Shown piece by piece: positions 25,601-40,600 of a stretch of 64,000 bases of DNA. The translations under genes and the position numbers were made by a program. Within the stretch, counting starts at the first letter, position 1; each line of letters starts with the position of its first letter. Location: NCBI GenBank assembly GCA_020796225.1, contig CM036756.1, forward strand, positions 57,318,616 through 57,382,615. Direction: 5' to 3'. This stretch comes from Arion vulgaris. Taxonomy: Eukaryota; Mollusca; Gastropoda; Stylommatophora; Arionidae. The notes below the pieces were generated by a model. That model did not search any database, was not told where the DNA came from, and saw only the letters and a program-made list of their open reading frames with translations.

Positions 25601-28600
25601 TAGTGACACAAAATGTCTTTTGATTTTCCATATTTCCTGGTGTTGGTAATAATGTTTCCAGAATTTTATGGTTTAGAAAATAATAAAGAACAGACACCTC
25701 AAATGTTTTGTTAATATTTGCACAGGTGATTGCTGACACTGCATCCTCTGATGCTGTACCCCTCCCTGCATGTTCTGACAGCAGTTGGGGCCCAGGTGTA
25801 GCTGTTGACCAGCTTGGAATTGTGGCCACACCATCAGATGGTATTGTGACTACCACAGATGGACGTGTCCATTTAGAATTTGCCAAGACCAAACCTGCTT
25901 ATGTGTTATGCAAGCTCAGGAAAAATGGCATGAAAGATGAAGAACTTGATAAGTACATCACAGAACATGATGCAGGAGATATTGTAAAGGTAAGTGTTTT
26001 ATAAAGGACAACAAAATAATTACTATATACCCCCTATATATAATGATTGTTAATTTGTAAAGTATTTATAGTTAGTTATTTAGTTAGTTTGTTCCTTTCG
26101 TGCCAAAGGTGGCACATAGGGCAGAGGTTTTAGATCTTCATGTGATGCGGTTTGTTGCTAGCAGTTGGAGATCTTATATGGTTTTATACCCCTATAGTTT
26201 ACTTTCTTGTTGGATTGTTCTTTGAAGAGTGGTCTTAGGTTTTCCACGTTTTCTTTTCCCAACTGGTGACCACATAAAGACTTGTCGATTTAGTCTCTGT
26301 TCGTCTAATCTAAGAACATGACCTAAATATTTCCACCTTCGTTTCCTTATAATATTTGCTACAGGTTGTTGGTGTGTTCTATCTCTCACTGTGTTGTTCA
26401 ACAGAATCACTCCATTTTACTTTTAATAATTTTCGGAGACATTTATTCTCAAAGCTGTCCAGTTTCTTATCAATTTTCTTTGTTGATTTCCAACTTTCAC
26501 AACCGTAGGTCAGTACAGGAATCACACATGACCTAAACAATTTAACTTTTGTGCATATACTAAGGTCTTTGAGATTGCAGATATTTGTTAATTTAGTGAA
26601 GGCACTAGCTGCTATAGCAATACGCGAGTTTATTTCTTTCATCGTGTCTCCGTTGTTTGACACTTTACTACCCAAATATGTAAAATGTTCAACTTTCCCC
26701 AGTGTTTGGCCATTTATTACGATGTTTTCTGACGAGTTTGTGAGGTCCATAATTTTGGTCTTGGCAGAATTAATCTGGAGATCAACCTGTTCTGCAAGTG
26801 TGCAAAGATTGCTCGTTAGTTTGTGGGTTGCTTGTGTGGTTGAATTCAATATGGCCACGTCATCGGTCAAGTCAAGATCAAATAGTCTGCTGTTATTAAG
26901 CCATTTGATGCCTAGTTGATCATCTTTGGTGCATTTGCGCATGATCCAGTCTATAGCTATCCCAAAAGGCATAGGTGACATAACGCAGCCCTGCTTCACA
27001 CCCTAATTGACTGTGAACCAGTCTGAATTTCCTGCATCTGTTCTTACATAGCAGGTTGCTTCAGAATAGAAGGTTATTATAACATTGGTGAAGTATTTAT
27101 AGCAAAGGTAAAATTTTTAAACAGAAAGTAATATAGTTTTACAAAACGTTCTAAAACAGGCAATGAAATGTTTCTTCTGTCTGGCAGATGTTTTTTGGTC
27201 CTTGTCAAGCTCGCTATATGTCAACAAATTTCCAGCCGCCTTTTCAAACCTTAGGGTATGAAGTGCCTCTCACTTCTTATTTCTAGATCCAAGTGTGTAT
27301 GAGGTAGTAGGGCCAATTCCTTTCCTCGTATGTGGAATATCGAGTGTGAGATTGAACCCACAACCCTATGAGTCGATAGACGAATGCTTACGCATTACGC
27401 TAATACAACAGATTTTTTCAGGATGCGATAATCAGGCATACACACACATGTTCAACACTTCTCACTTGGACTTTCCTGCAGCCTGATGTGGATGCCTAGA
27501 ACTTTGGTATGTGGTACTCTTTCCTGCTAATTGATACAGGACAACTACTTCTAATAGGATGAAGGTTAAAGCTGTTGCTGCTGCCCAACGTCTCAAAACA
27601 TTAGGTTGTGGTATGGGGGATGTTGTCTTTCGAGGCTTCCAACTTCCAGGGGCTCAAGTGGATCTACTGTCCTGGACATGTATGTTTCTGTGTCAATGGG
27701 ATAACAGACATGCTTTCATCAACAGCACCGTTTTATCAGAAGATGAATTTTGGGATACACTTTAGTTTCTCAGCGACCTCCTGTTGGATGAAGATGCTAA
27801 ATTGATATTTAATCTTTGCAGTGATGATTTAAGGAGTTTAGAATTACATATTGTACAAGCAGAAATGGACATCTAAGGAACAGATTTAGGAGTGAGTTTA
27901 ACCAGTGAGCCACAGGAACCATCAGTTTGCATGCGCTTCGATATCTATTTGGGAAAACTGAACACCTATGAGTCTGCTTAGAGCGCTGTAACATCAGTTA
28001 GTAACCAATAACACTAAGAAGCTAAATTAACCACTATATCATATCAAGTACCATCTTCTCATTGAATGTTGATTGTAATGAATATCCAGCAGTATCTGTC
28101 TCTTCTTATGTTTGTTGATTTTATGTTTGAGATGGATTGATGTATCTTTACCTACCTGTTAATGTTTTTTCAGCCTCCATCATCATGGACATGCTATTAA
28201 CATTTCTTTCTTGCATTTTTCCTCATTTCTCTCTCTCCCTCTCTCACCACCTAAAAAAAATATTTGTTCCAATGGGTTGCATTCAACAGCAAGACTGCAA
28301 TATCTCCATTTTTAGGACAGACACATCTGTTTTTAGCATTGAATTTTAGGACCAGATTTGCCTTTCCTCTTCGATCCCTACTCACTTAGCTAGACTGCAC
28401 TAATGCAGTATGTTACCAGGTCCACCACATGAAGATGAAGTACTGTTTTGACTGACTCTGGTTTGCTGATTTGTCATCTCATTCACTGCATCTTGGACCT
28501 CAACCTTTCCCAAAAATATATTCCCTGTGTATTATCTCATTTAGAAGACCGACCGGAAGCATTGCAAGACAGGCACTGTTTTGTAACCCGAGGAGAGAAG

Positions 28601-31600
28601 AGGAGATGGGGAAGGCCTAGACAGACTTGGAGAAGAGAGCTGGAGGCTGATATTAAAAGGATAGGTAAAACATGGAAAGAATTGGAAGGGATGGCAAGAG
28701 AGAGGAAGAGCTGGAAGAAGTTTGTTGAAGACATGTGCTCCGTTGGGAGTTGAAAGGTGAAGATTATCTCATTTATGTTTCCTTAATTGTTCACAATCTA
28801 TTTTTATTTATTTGCATTTAACTTTATGAAATGCATACCATTCTTCTATATATCCACATATCTTCATATGATTTTAGGTAACTGCTGAACTTCCAGTCAA
28901 AGGAGAATATGGTATTGAAGTGTATGGGAATGATCCTGCTAAGGATGGTGACACCTACACTCACATCTGCCAGTATTATGTGCATTTTGCACCTCCCAAT
29001 GAACAGCAGGCAGCTTTCTATCAAGAATCACCTGAAAGGTTAGGTCTTGTGCCAGGACAACAGGCAACTAGTAAACCAGGTCGCTACAATGCTGGTCATG
29101 CTGGGGTGAGTAAATTCAGAAGACTTGCTAGCTCATGCACTTTGAGACACTGAAATAATTACTGATATATTAATTTTGAAAAGTTCTCAGTAATTGTTAT
29201 AATTTTTGTAGCTCTACCTTTGTCACTCTTATAGAAACATGGGAAAACTAGGGAAGTTTATGTATGTACCAAAGAATGTATGCCGTGTTTGTGTTGTACT
29301 TTGTTTTTCATTTCAAAGATGCTAAAAAATGCTTTTCATAATCTTATATTATACCATCATTTTTCCTAGTATCACTAATATCTTGCTGATTACTTGCTGT
29401 ACATTGTTAATCTTCTTTTTCTTTATGTTATACACATTTTTAATATTTAAAGATCTTGATTTGCAATGAATTTTGCAGTTGAACAATGCCTCTGTGAACC
29501 AAGATGGATATGATGATGAGTTTCCTCCTCCCCCCCTGAACTTCTCAGCAGCAGTATTTGTACGGCACTGTGCCAGACAGCAGGCAACAGGCTATCCAGT
29601 CTAGCCATGCCCACCCACAAGGTCAGGCTGTCACTTCATATGCTCCAGGTGTTGGTCAGACTACATCCCAGAAACCTCAGCAGGCAGAATTGGTCTATAT
29701 CCCAGTCAGCACAAAGCCTATTCAGGTATACAATTTTATTTTTAAAACTCTTTGTGCTGCTGTTGATTTTTATGTAAAGATTGTTGATACTACAGGATGT
29801 TGATATAACGTAGTAGTGTCTTCTTCTTTGTCGTTACACTGTTACCGGGTTGTTGTCCAGTGTTGTGGTTTTCTGTTTTTATTTTGTGCTTTTCTGGTGG
29901 CTTGCGCGATCGTTATTTTGCTCTTTAACAGGATTCTGCTATGCCATCTAACCATCTTTTCAGTGGTCTTCCTCCGCCTTCTTCCCTGATGTTCTCTTGT
30001 AGAAGACTCTGTATACTGTGGAGTTTGGGTGCATTCTTATTAAGTGACCAAACAATGGTAGTCTGCTGGGTTTAATAACAAATTTATATGGGTTCATTTG
30101 TCAAGTCAAAGACTTTACATATCTAGGGAACAATTTTTCAGCAAATGGAAGAATAACTAATGAAATCCAACTTAGATGCAACAAATCAAATCATAGGACA
30201 AATGGCACCAATTTTGAAATGCAAACATGTCAACATGAGCACTAAAAGAGCATTGTTCCATATAATCTTCCAACATTATGCTGTAAGTGCCAAACCTGAA
30301 CGCTGACACCAAATAATAAATGGACACTAGTTATGATAGAAATGAAGTGTCAATGCAGAATGTTGGGAGTATCAAGAAGAGACCAGTTTAGAAATGAAGA
30401 CATCAGGAAAAAGGTGGGTAAAATATCAATACTGAACTTCATCAAGAAACAGCAAATTAAATGGTTCGGCCACATAAGTAGACTACAGTGCACCTCAAAG
30501 AGCAATGTTACTCTGTTCAGTGGATACGAAGCAAAAAGCTGTTCACTCATAAGGTTGACCTCATAGATAACAGTCTGCGAAAGACACTTTAAATGAAGCG
30601 CACACAAAATCACATTGTATAAATCTCTTCTTATTCTGACGCTGTGAGACAAAACAGGATTGGAGAAAGAAAAAAAAAGAATTCACTAACTAAGAAAATT
30701 CTGTCACAAAAATTATATTTATTGAAGGTCTAATATTTTGTAATGTATGTAAAACTTGTTGCTGTATAATTATGACTATATTTTCTCCACATAGAGTAAT
30801 ATTATGATTTTCATCTGCCTAGGTTGAGAAACGATCAGTGGGCCAGGAGGGACAGGCAGCTCCTTCCTCCTTCCAGCTGCATCCAAAATCTGAGAAAGAG
30901 GCAGCACCTGTCCCAATCCCTTCTGGACCACAACAGAAACCCTCACTGGAAGCGATTGACAGGCATGTGTTGCAGTCAGTTGATGATCATGCCATACAGG
31001 TGAGACATATGTTAGGTGACAGGAATTACCTAATAAGCTGTCAAATTTGTTTTCCATTTTCATATCTGTATGTCCATAAACACTTTATACACTACCTTTG
31101 TGAAAAAGGATATATAAGATTACAGGACAGACTGAATGATTTAGTCAATATTATTTTTACAATGCAAAATAAGGTCAAGACATTGCACTCTCCACAACTT
31201 CAAGTTAAGCAGCCCTCTGGGATGCGAAAGAAAAACTGGAAAACTACCCAAGAAAGAGTTGCCAGGAGAAACACCAAACTGAAATAAAAAATAGAAACTC
31301 CACTGCCTGAAATAAAACACGTAATCACAAAAGTACTGTAGTTTTACAAAAACAATGACAAAATACAGCAACGTTTCGACCAACAAGGCCTTTATCAAGC
31401 AAATGAATAACAGGAGTGACAAATTTAAAAAAAAACATATGGACGACTACACACAAACGTTTCTAATGAAAATCTGGGAATAAAAACGAATAACGAAATA
31501 AATATAACACAAAAAAACACATAAAAACTAGAAATAGAAAGGAAGAGAAACAATGAAAAATCTAGTAAATGTATAACTTGAATACATGCAACATATGCCA

Positions 31601-34600
31601 TATAGATTACAAGGCATGGGAAGAGAAAGTACTAAGAAACATAGGAATGTAATACGTTGAGCCCACGTGGTCGCAAGGTACCATACAACAAAATCAACCG
31701 ATTCTCCAGAGCCTGAAATAGCAGTATGTAATCTTACTTCACAGGGGTCACAAACAAGTACATACATTTCTAGACACTAACATGCATAGTAATTGAAGAA
31801 CTGGCTTCTCAACATTAGATGCACACTGAGCATTGCCAGTTTTGGTTGAAGTTTAAGATGAGCCGGCTGTAAATGAACACTTGAATGAATGCATGATCTA
31901 CAGTAGCTTTGTAGAACATGCTTTCTCAACAGCACATTTAGCAAAAATCTATTGAAAGGGACTACATTACGTATCAACTGACTCTCCCTAAATGTGGACA
32001 TTTTAGTTGTTTGATTACGTATTTCTTATTAACCAAGAACTACTCCTTGTGAGATTTGCGCCAAGAGCGTAAGTATGTTGTGCCCGGTTAGACCCTTATG
32101 GCATGTAGGACAAGCACAAGAATATAGTTAGTTATAGAGACAACTTTTTTGTAAGTTTATTTAAAATAAGGAGTATCCTCATTGATCAGAAGCTGTCTGT
32201 AATAGCTAAACAGATTTCTACTGTTAAGATAACCTACTATTCCTTATAAGTTTTCTAGATCTTGACATTTTAATCTTTGTTGAAAAATGTGGATTATTTT
32301 TTTCCTATAGGTGTCAAAATCTGAGCACAATACCTTTAAAGATTTGGTGTGGGATTTGATTTTTGCAAAGAACATAACCAATGAGCTGGAGAAAACAAGG
32401 TAATGGTCAGAATTATTTATAAATGTAGGCTCTCAAACTGTCTCTGCTCACACACATGTATGCTCACATGCACACAGGGTGAACTGTTGTCATAGTTATG
32501 GTAATATATTATTCAGTAAAAAATTGTTTGTAACAGTGACCCTGGTAACAGAGTGTGTAACTGTAATTAGGCTAAAGGACTCAAAGAAAAAGGCTAAACT
32601 TGGTACACATTGCAAATAAAGTAAGCAACATAACTGCACTAGAACAGAGATTTTTTTTTATGTTGCTGCATTTCAGATGGGGACAGAAAAATTAAAGTAG
32701 CATCTGTGTAAGCTTCTTATATTATATTTCATCATTATTGTAGACTTTTCCTTTAATGACTGCACCGATCTCAGCTGCAGAGTAGAGAGAGAAGTAAGTC
32801 AGCCAACATCATTTAGATACAGACAGCGTAGGAATATTGAGATGGCTGTTGCATTGGACAGACCACATATGAACCTATTCAATGTGCAAGGGTGTCGATC
32901 AGAACTGAACTGATGTCAGTAGTTCTTTTCCCATTTTTCGAGGGAAAAACATACATCACATTCTTTTATTTATTTAGCAATTGATATGTGTTTATTCTCA
33001 TCCAGAGTGATCTTCCGTTGGTTGGCAACAAAGAACTTAAAGGAAATGAACTTCGACAAGATAGAGAAAGGCAGCCCTGAAGAAGTATTGATGGGTCTTA
33101 AGACTGGCAAAACTACATATGCCATGGTATTTGATACACTGTGCAAGTGAGTATCTTCTTGTGGTTATTTGTTCTCTCTCTCTCGCATGATCATTCTTTT
33201 TGGTTATTTTGATCATTCTTATTGTAATATATAAACAGCTTGTGCCAAGAACGTATTTTTACTTCACATCATTCAGCTCCATTTGGAGCTCTGGTGCTTA
33301 TCCTTCGACAACGTACCTGGTTTCAGCCAGCATTTACCGGGTTTGCTCTCCATCAGCCTTTGGCTGTCCCCAGCCTACCTGCAGGGCAACAGGTTGCTAT
33401 TTTCTTTTAGGGTAGCGACCCTTAGACGACCTACCCTTCCGGCTTGTTGAGCGTCATCTGCCCAGGTTACCTTTTTGTTCTGGACTACTTGGTTTGCCTA
33501 CCATCCAGTTTTGTGTACGGTTTTCTCCGCTAGCCTTTGATTGTCCTCAATCTAACTACAAGGCAGTAGTAGTTATTTGTTTAGAAACAGACCTTTAATA
33601 GTACATACTTCTACAGTCTCTGTGACTTAGTGGTTAAGACTTTTGCCTTCAATCCAGGGGTTTGAATCCAGATCCTGCTGTTCAGTTTACATGTTCATTT
33701 TTTTAGGAGATCCTTAAGATTTTTGTTGTAGTTATGAAATTGGGGCTTTGTGTAACACTCTGGGCAGGTTTGTGCCATTTTTGCAGAAAGGGGCAGAGTC
33801 ATATGGGGGAACTCGTTGCAATGAACTTAATCCTTTACCTTTAAACATTTTAGACTTCTACACAACCACAATTAATAAAGGGTTGTCTTCTAACATACAT
33901 AGTTATTTATGGTACAGAAGTTTCTAGCATATGTAAATATTTGTGTTAGGGAAACTCCTTGCATTCAAAGTTGCTTATTGATAGGAAAACTCCTAGCATA
34001 CATAGTTGTTTACTAGCTTTTCATCACTGCGGCTTACAGCCTTATTGGGTGGGTATAAATGGATAGAGCTGACATTCTGAACGCTCTCATAGAGTGTGGC
34101 AGCAAAGAGGATTTTTATTTAAACCAATCCACGTCAGCTGCTAGATTGCAAGTACTGAGATCGAAGATTGGAGTGGCCAGAAAAGAACAGCACAACAGAT
34201 ATATGCTTAGGCTCATCGATCAAAATCGAACTGGTACAATCAGTCGCTGGACGCTGTTGAAGATATTGCGAAGGAGACCGGAGCACCTATGGAATTTCGA
34301 TTTCCGGAGTGCAATGAAGATATTCCAAACTGAAACTGGGTATGAATGCAAGTTTACCAAAGAGGTGCATTCACTTGCCCTGACAATAAGGAATTATCTG
34401 TTGAAGATAATAGGTTATATCTCTGTCATGTGGAAGTTGTTCTCGGGGTTAGAAGTTTTAGTATACGATCGATGCCCCTCCCTTATCAACCTAAAAAATA
34501 AACTTTTACAGCAATAGTTGAACGTACTTGTTGTTCCCACAAAATACGCCACTTCATGTGAAGACCATTGATTGCATAATCTTCTTTGGTCAAAGATTAA

Positions 34601-37600
34601 TGGATAAATCAGTGAAAACAAGCAAAATAAATGGAAAAAATAGTGAATGATGGAGAATACTAGACAGTTTTTAAACTCATAGTATGGTCAACCAGACACT
34701 AGAGATAAGAAGCTGTGGAGATCCATGATCATCTATGCCAGTCTGTATGGCACAACAAAGTGTGTTAGACAACATTATACACTGTAGACATTTTTAGACT
34801 GAAGATTTTTCCCATATATTTGTTTATACTCCCATATATTTATCTCAATGTAATTTTTCTTTGTTAATGTACACCAACTATATTCTGTAGTCTTCTACAT
34901 CAGGAAAGAAGGCAAGAAGAATACCACAAATATGGTTGTTAGATGACACAACAGAATCCTGTCACAAAGTAAAAGTAACTATCACCCAGGCTACTAGAGC
35001 AGCGCAAGACAAAAACAGAAAACCACAACTCTTGGCAACAACCCAGTAACATTGTGACGACAAAAGAAAGAACTATATGGAAATAAAGAACAACGCTCGA
35101 GTTCATCATGATAACTTGGCTGACACTATCAGCATTTAAGGTGCAACCATAAGAAGAATAGTAGCGTGCATCCAGGATTTTTTATGTTTTGGGGTATATA
35201 AACCTGTAGGAGATTTGTTCTATAATTTGTTCACTTCAGCCATTTCAGGTTATAATTTTCTGTTGGTTGTTCTGTTTGCAGTCATGCTGGCTTACACTCA
35301 CAGATAATCAGTGGCTTTGCTAAAGGTGCAGACTACAGACCTGGACAGAAATTTACACCTGGCACAAACCAGCACTCCTGGAATGCAGTTTATATCTATG
35401 GTACTTGGTGCCTTGTTGATGCTCACTGGGCTGCTAGACGTATCATTGGAAAACAAGCAACAACTGAGGATTTCCATTACCAGCTAGATGAGTATGTGGT
35501 CTCTGAAATAATTATGATGGTTAAGAAATGTGGGATTATATCTTCTACTGTTTTCAGATAAAGTAGTCATGTTAGACTCTCAGGTTTGTCGCCAGAACAA
35601 AGTTATTTTCCAGGGGACATCCCCATAATATCATCCCAGTTCTTCGCACTCGTCATGTATGACTTCCCAGGTAATTTAAGACAGGACAGTCCTTAATTTT
35701 GTGTGTATGTGTTTTATATGAGGGCCTTTGCAGTTCTTCAATAGATTCTAACTTGAACCATTTGTGTTGCTTTTTTCCTAGATCTTTCTCATGTATGTAA
35801 ATTGAGAACTTGTAATCATTGTGTGAATGGTTTTCCTCTTTGCATTTTTGGTTTCATCCAATTCCTTTCAAATTCTTTATATAAAATGAATAGATACTTT
35901 ATTCTCCTGTAAACATTCTCTTTAGATATGTGTTTGTGCGTTCATGCTGTTTGTTCTTTAATTTTACTTTACTTTAGTTAACAGATCATCATCATTGCAC
36001 ATCGAACCAATTAGTTTACAAATGCTCCAATCTCTTTCACAGGTGGGTCTCAGTATGTGGCAACTAACAGCACCAGTTCTATGTTGATTTAGTATCCAGT
36101 CTGATTAGAGTTGCAGATTCACCTTCATTCCTTGAATCATTTACACATCCTATCACACTTAGGACATCCAGAATATCTTAAATTTTGTAATAGTGGGTTG
36201 TAATAGTAATAATATTTTAAAAGTCTTAAACAGAAAGGTAGTTTATCCTAGGTAGCCTGTTTGTTGAAGGTAGAATACAAAGATTGGTTTTTTTTATTTC
36301 CAGGTACTTTTTTTTGCCTGATCCACACCAGCTGATTTATACCCACTTCCCTGATGACAGTCAGTGGCAGCTGTTGGAACGCTCAGTCACACTGCCAGAG
36401 TTTGAAGCAATGCCCCACATGAAACCACAGTTTTTCAAATATGGTTTAGAATTTGTCACACATCGTACAGGAGTCATTCATAGTCGTGGAGATCTACACA
36501 TTCGTCTACGTTACCCTTCAGACAAGATTGCTGTTGCCTTCAACTTCACTATCCAGTTTGAGGATGGAAATGAAGAGTACAAGGGTGTGAAGCTAAACAG
36601 ATATGGTCTACAGGAGAGCTCAGGACGAATTGCATCCTTCTCTCTCCGCTTGCCTGTCCAAGGTTCTTACATTCTATACATTTATGCCAAAGAAGATACC
36701 CCAGAGAACAAAGACAGTGTTTATGCACAAGTCTGCGAGTATAAGATTGACCAGGAGTATGTCCCAACACCTGCCCCAGAACCTTTCCCACCTTGTTCAT
36801 ACCTAAACTGGGGAGCTGGGTCTGCTTTCTTCAGATACAACCTAAGCACCTACCAACAATCTGCCACCATGCACACACAGGAAGGCAAAATTGAATTACA
36901 GGTGAGGTAAATTATATGAACAAGTATCTTAACTATACCACACATTTTCTATATTTTATTGCAGTTGAATATAATAGTAAAAAGTAAATTAACCCTTGTT
37001 ATACCACATGGTCTATACAGCGTTTCCCAAAGTGGGCGGTGAAGCGTTCTAGGGGGGCAATAGTGGGTTCAGAAGAATTTGGGGGTGTTCAGGCGATTAG
37101 GGGTCGGTGGCTTATTAAAGAAGAAATTATAATAAATATTTTAAAATAGATTATTTTAGCGATTTTGCCATTGAATAATTATTTGAATTCTACATTTTAA
37201 ATCATCTTATGCTCATCTTACGCGATCCATTTTTAATCAATTTTCGATTTCATGCTTATAATCATTTGAAAATTGACTATGTATTACAGAAATATATATC
37301 AATTTTCTATGTCAAAGAGAAAATAGAGCATGTTTATATGTGGGAGGGCATTGATTAACTGTTATAATGTGGAGGGGGGCATTACGAAGATTGTGTTGTG
37401 CAAAGTGGGCGTTGGGGCAAAAAAGTTTGGGAATCTATGGTCTATATGGTACTACGGTGTTTGGTCCTTATTTTTCATTGACCGTCTCCACATGATGGCT
37501 GATGTGGTTAACATCACGCCAGCCGCCTTTACTTCCCAGTGTTTTTCATGGTATCCAATTGAGGCTGGGTCGACTTGAGAGCCATTGCGATCTGAACAAA

Positions 37601-40600
37601 ATTCATTGCCCACTGTGGAATTGAATCCGGACCAGTAGCCTAAGAAGCGAGTTGAGTAACAACTACTCTACTGCGGCTCTCTGTTGGCTATAATAGACAC
37701 ATTTTTTTTAGAAAGAGGAAAAGTGATAAGTAAATAAGACAGAATGGCGGAATTGAGATATATATATATATATATAAAATATAAAATCACAAAAATGGCA
37801 TTAAAGATGTAAGATATCAGATCAGTGGACCATAAACTTTACTCCAATACTCATTTTGTATTTCATACACAGTTTCATTTTACTGTTTGCATTAGCTTAG
37901 GGTTCAGTTTTCTAGTGAGGAAAAAAAGATGTAATCTGAATGTACACATTATATTTTATACTCTTATTATGTTTTTATTTTATATACTATGTTGCATTTG
38001 TATTACACTTTAGCCATAACAAATTTGTGTTGTGAAATTTGTCTGCGTTTTTTTTCCCTAATTTATGCTGTGCACAAGAGAAACCATATAACTTGTTCAT
38101 TTCAAACATATACTGTTTTTACGTTTATTAAAACTGATATCAAATTGCCATTTCAGATCAAGATTTCTACCAGCATGCAGTTCATGGCCAAGTTGAAGAG
38201 TAATAAATTTAGTGACTCAGAACTTGAAGGATATGTTCTGCATAGAATCGTAGGCAATACTGCTTATTTCAATGTTAGCTCCCCATGTAGAGGAGAGTTT
38301 GGGCTAGAAATTTATGCCAACAACCCAGATAAAGAGGGTAGCACTCTGTACCATGTGGCCCAGTACTTAATTCTTTGTCAGGAAGATGTTAAGGTGAGTC
38401 ATCAGGTTGAGTAACCAGTTCCCTTACATAGCACTCAATATTTGCATTGAACTTTCAGTATGAGGGTGTAGATTGAGGCCATTACTGCTGCCTCGCTAAG
38501 AATTTATTGAAGTCATTATTGTGTCCGACTCTCAGTCCGTGCTTTTAAAGGTAAAAACAGTCAGGTTTCAGTGTGAGAGATGTTATGTATCAGGGTTTAC
38601 ATGGACCTACTGTCCTGGACAGGCATGTGTTCATGGCAGTGAGAGAATGACAGACTTGAGTCAACAGCACTGATCATCAAGAGGGTTAAAGATGGATGGG
38701 GGGTGGACATTCCCCAGTTATTTAGCGACTACTTGTTAGATGAAACTCTGCAATTGATTTGGAATCACTCGTTATTGGTTGCTAAACTGACGGCATTGTA
38801 ATCTGGGCAGACCTGTAGGTGCTCAGTCTCCCCAACAGATACTGAAGAGTATGCATACTGATGGTTCCCGTGGCTTGCTGACTAAACACACTCCTCACTC
38901 TGCCCCTCAGACATCCAGATCTACTTGTACAACGGGTAACTCCAAACTGCTTGAATTGCTGGATTGATTCAACATCTATTTTATTGTCCTCATTCAACAG
39001 GCAGTCGCAAGAGACCAAAGAACATCCCCCTTATCCATCTTAAACTTCCCAACTATCAATGCGGTTGATGCAAGCCTGTCCGTTAAGAAGTTTGGAATCA
39101 CTGATTGTGCCGCCTGAGTGGTTACCGGACCCAAATTTGGGGTGTAAAGAATAGAACCACTGTTACCTGCCACGCATGTGTAAGAGGCGACTAAGGGAGT
39201 TTGGCTGAAATCGGATGCACATGTCCTAAACTGTAGAAGTCTATGCGTTTAGGGGCCTACAAACCAATGTGCAACGTATACACGTTCTTGGCAAAGATCA
39301 AACATATCACAAAAAGTGATAAAATTGATCGTAAAGAACGAACGCAAAGAAGATGACTGATTGTGCAAGCAAAACTATGTGCCTGAGAAACAGATTGAGG
39401 AGTAGGTTTAACCCATCAGCACGCATGTGCCTCAACATTGTTGTAGGGAAATGAGCACTTATGGGTCTGCCTCAAGTACTATGGTGTTGATACCACCAAT
39501 AATAACCACCAATCATTGTATCAACATTTTATTCGGGGATTTTTGTACCCTCCTTAATTCAGTGTTCTTGGCCATCGGCAGACAAAGCAATTAGTAACCA
39601 ACACATTTGATCTAATTCGAATCTGCCTGGTCATGCACCATGAAAAGCACTTGGAAGTAAAGGAAGCCAGTGTGGCATTGAATACACCATCCATCGTGTA
39701 AAAACATACAGGCCTAACAATGTATTCCTCAATATACCTCTAGGTATGAAAAAGGGCTCCTTTACTTAAAAAAACGAAACAATTTAGGTAACATCAAATC
39801 AGCTGGCTTTACTCCCTAGTGTTTCTCTGGAACTTAACTGAGACTGGGTCAACCTAAAGTCAGTACTGCTAGAAAACCTCACTCCTAGCTGGGACCATGC
39901 ACCTACAAAGCCCTAACCACTATACTATCGCGACTCATATACTGTACAATATGTGCCAGCAGTTTGAAAGAGCTGTGCTACATTGGATACCATCTCATTG
40001 CAACATACCTGCCAATTCTGAGACTGACAGACTGACTAAACAGAGAGGCAAAACTTCCTCAATCCGATATATAAACATGAATTTTGAATAGGCAAAATGA
40101 TTTTAAAAAGAGAACTTTGAAAAATTCTTCTTATGTAATTCTTCCTGATATTATTTTTTCTAATGTAGTGTTCCTGATGTTATTTTATCTAATGTAGTGT
40201 TCCTGTTGTTATTTTATCTAATGTAGTGTTCCTGTTGTTATTTTATCTAATGTAGTCTTCCTGATGTTATTTTATCTAATGTAGTCTTCCTGCTGTTATT
40301 TTTATCTAATGTAGTCTTCCTGATGTTATTTTATCTAATGTAGTTTTCTGTTTGTTATTTTATTTAATGTAGTCTTCCTGTTGTTATTTTATCTAATGTA
40401 GTGTTTCTGATGTTATTTTATCTAATGTAGTCTTCCTGTTGTTATTTTATCTAATGTAGTCTTCTGTGTTATTTTATCTAATGTATTTTCTGTTGTTATT
40501 TTATCTAATGTAGTCTTCCTGATTTATTTTTCTAATGTTGTATGGTCTTAGTGTTTTTTATCTTCATCTATTTTAATTCTTCCTGTTGTTATTTTATCTA

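Noticed and set aside
30838..31287. 149-codon frame extending exon 10
   Set aside because: It reads through the phase-consistent donor at 30999 into intron DNA. The exon 2/11 equivalence supports the donor.
36549..36800. Minus-strand open frame opposite exon 14
   Set aside because: Shadow of a long coding exon; no family signature and no splice context.
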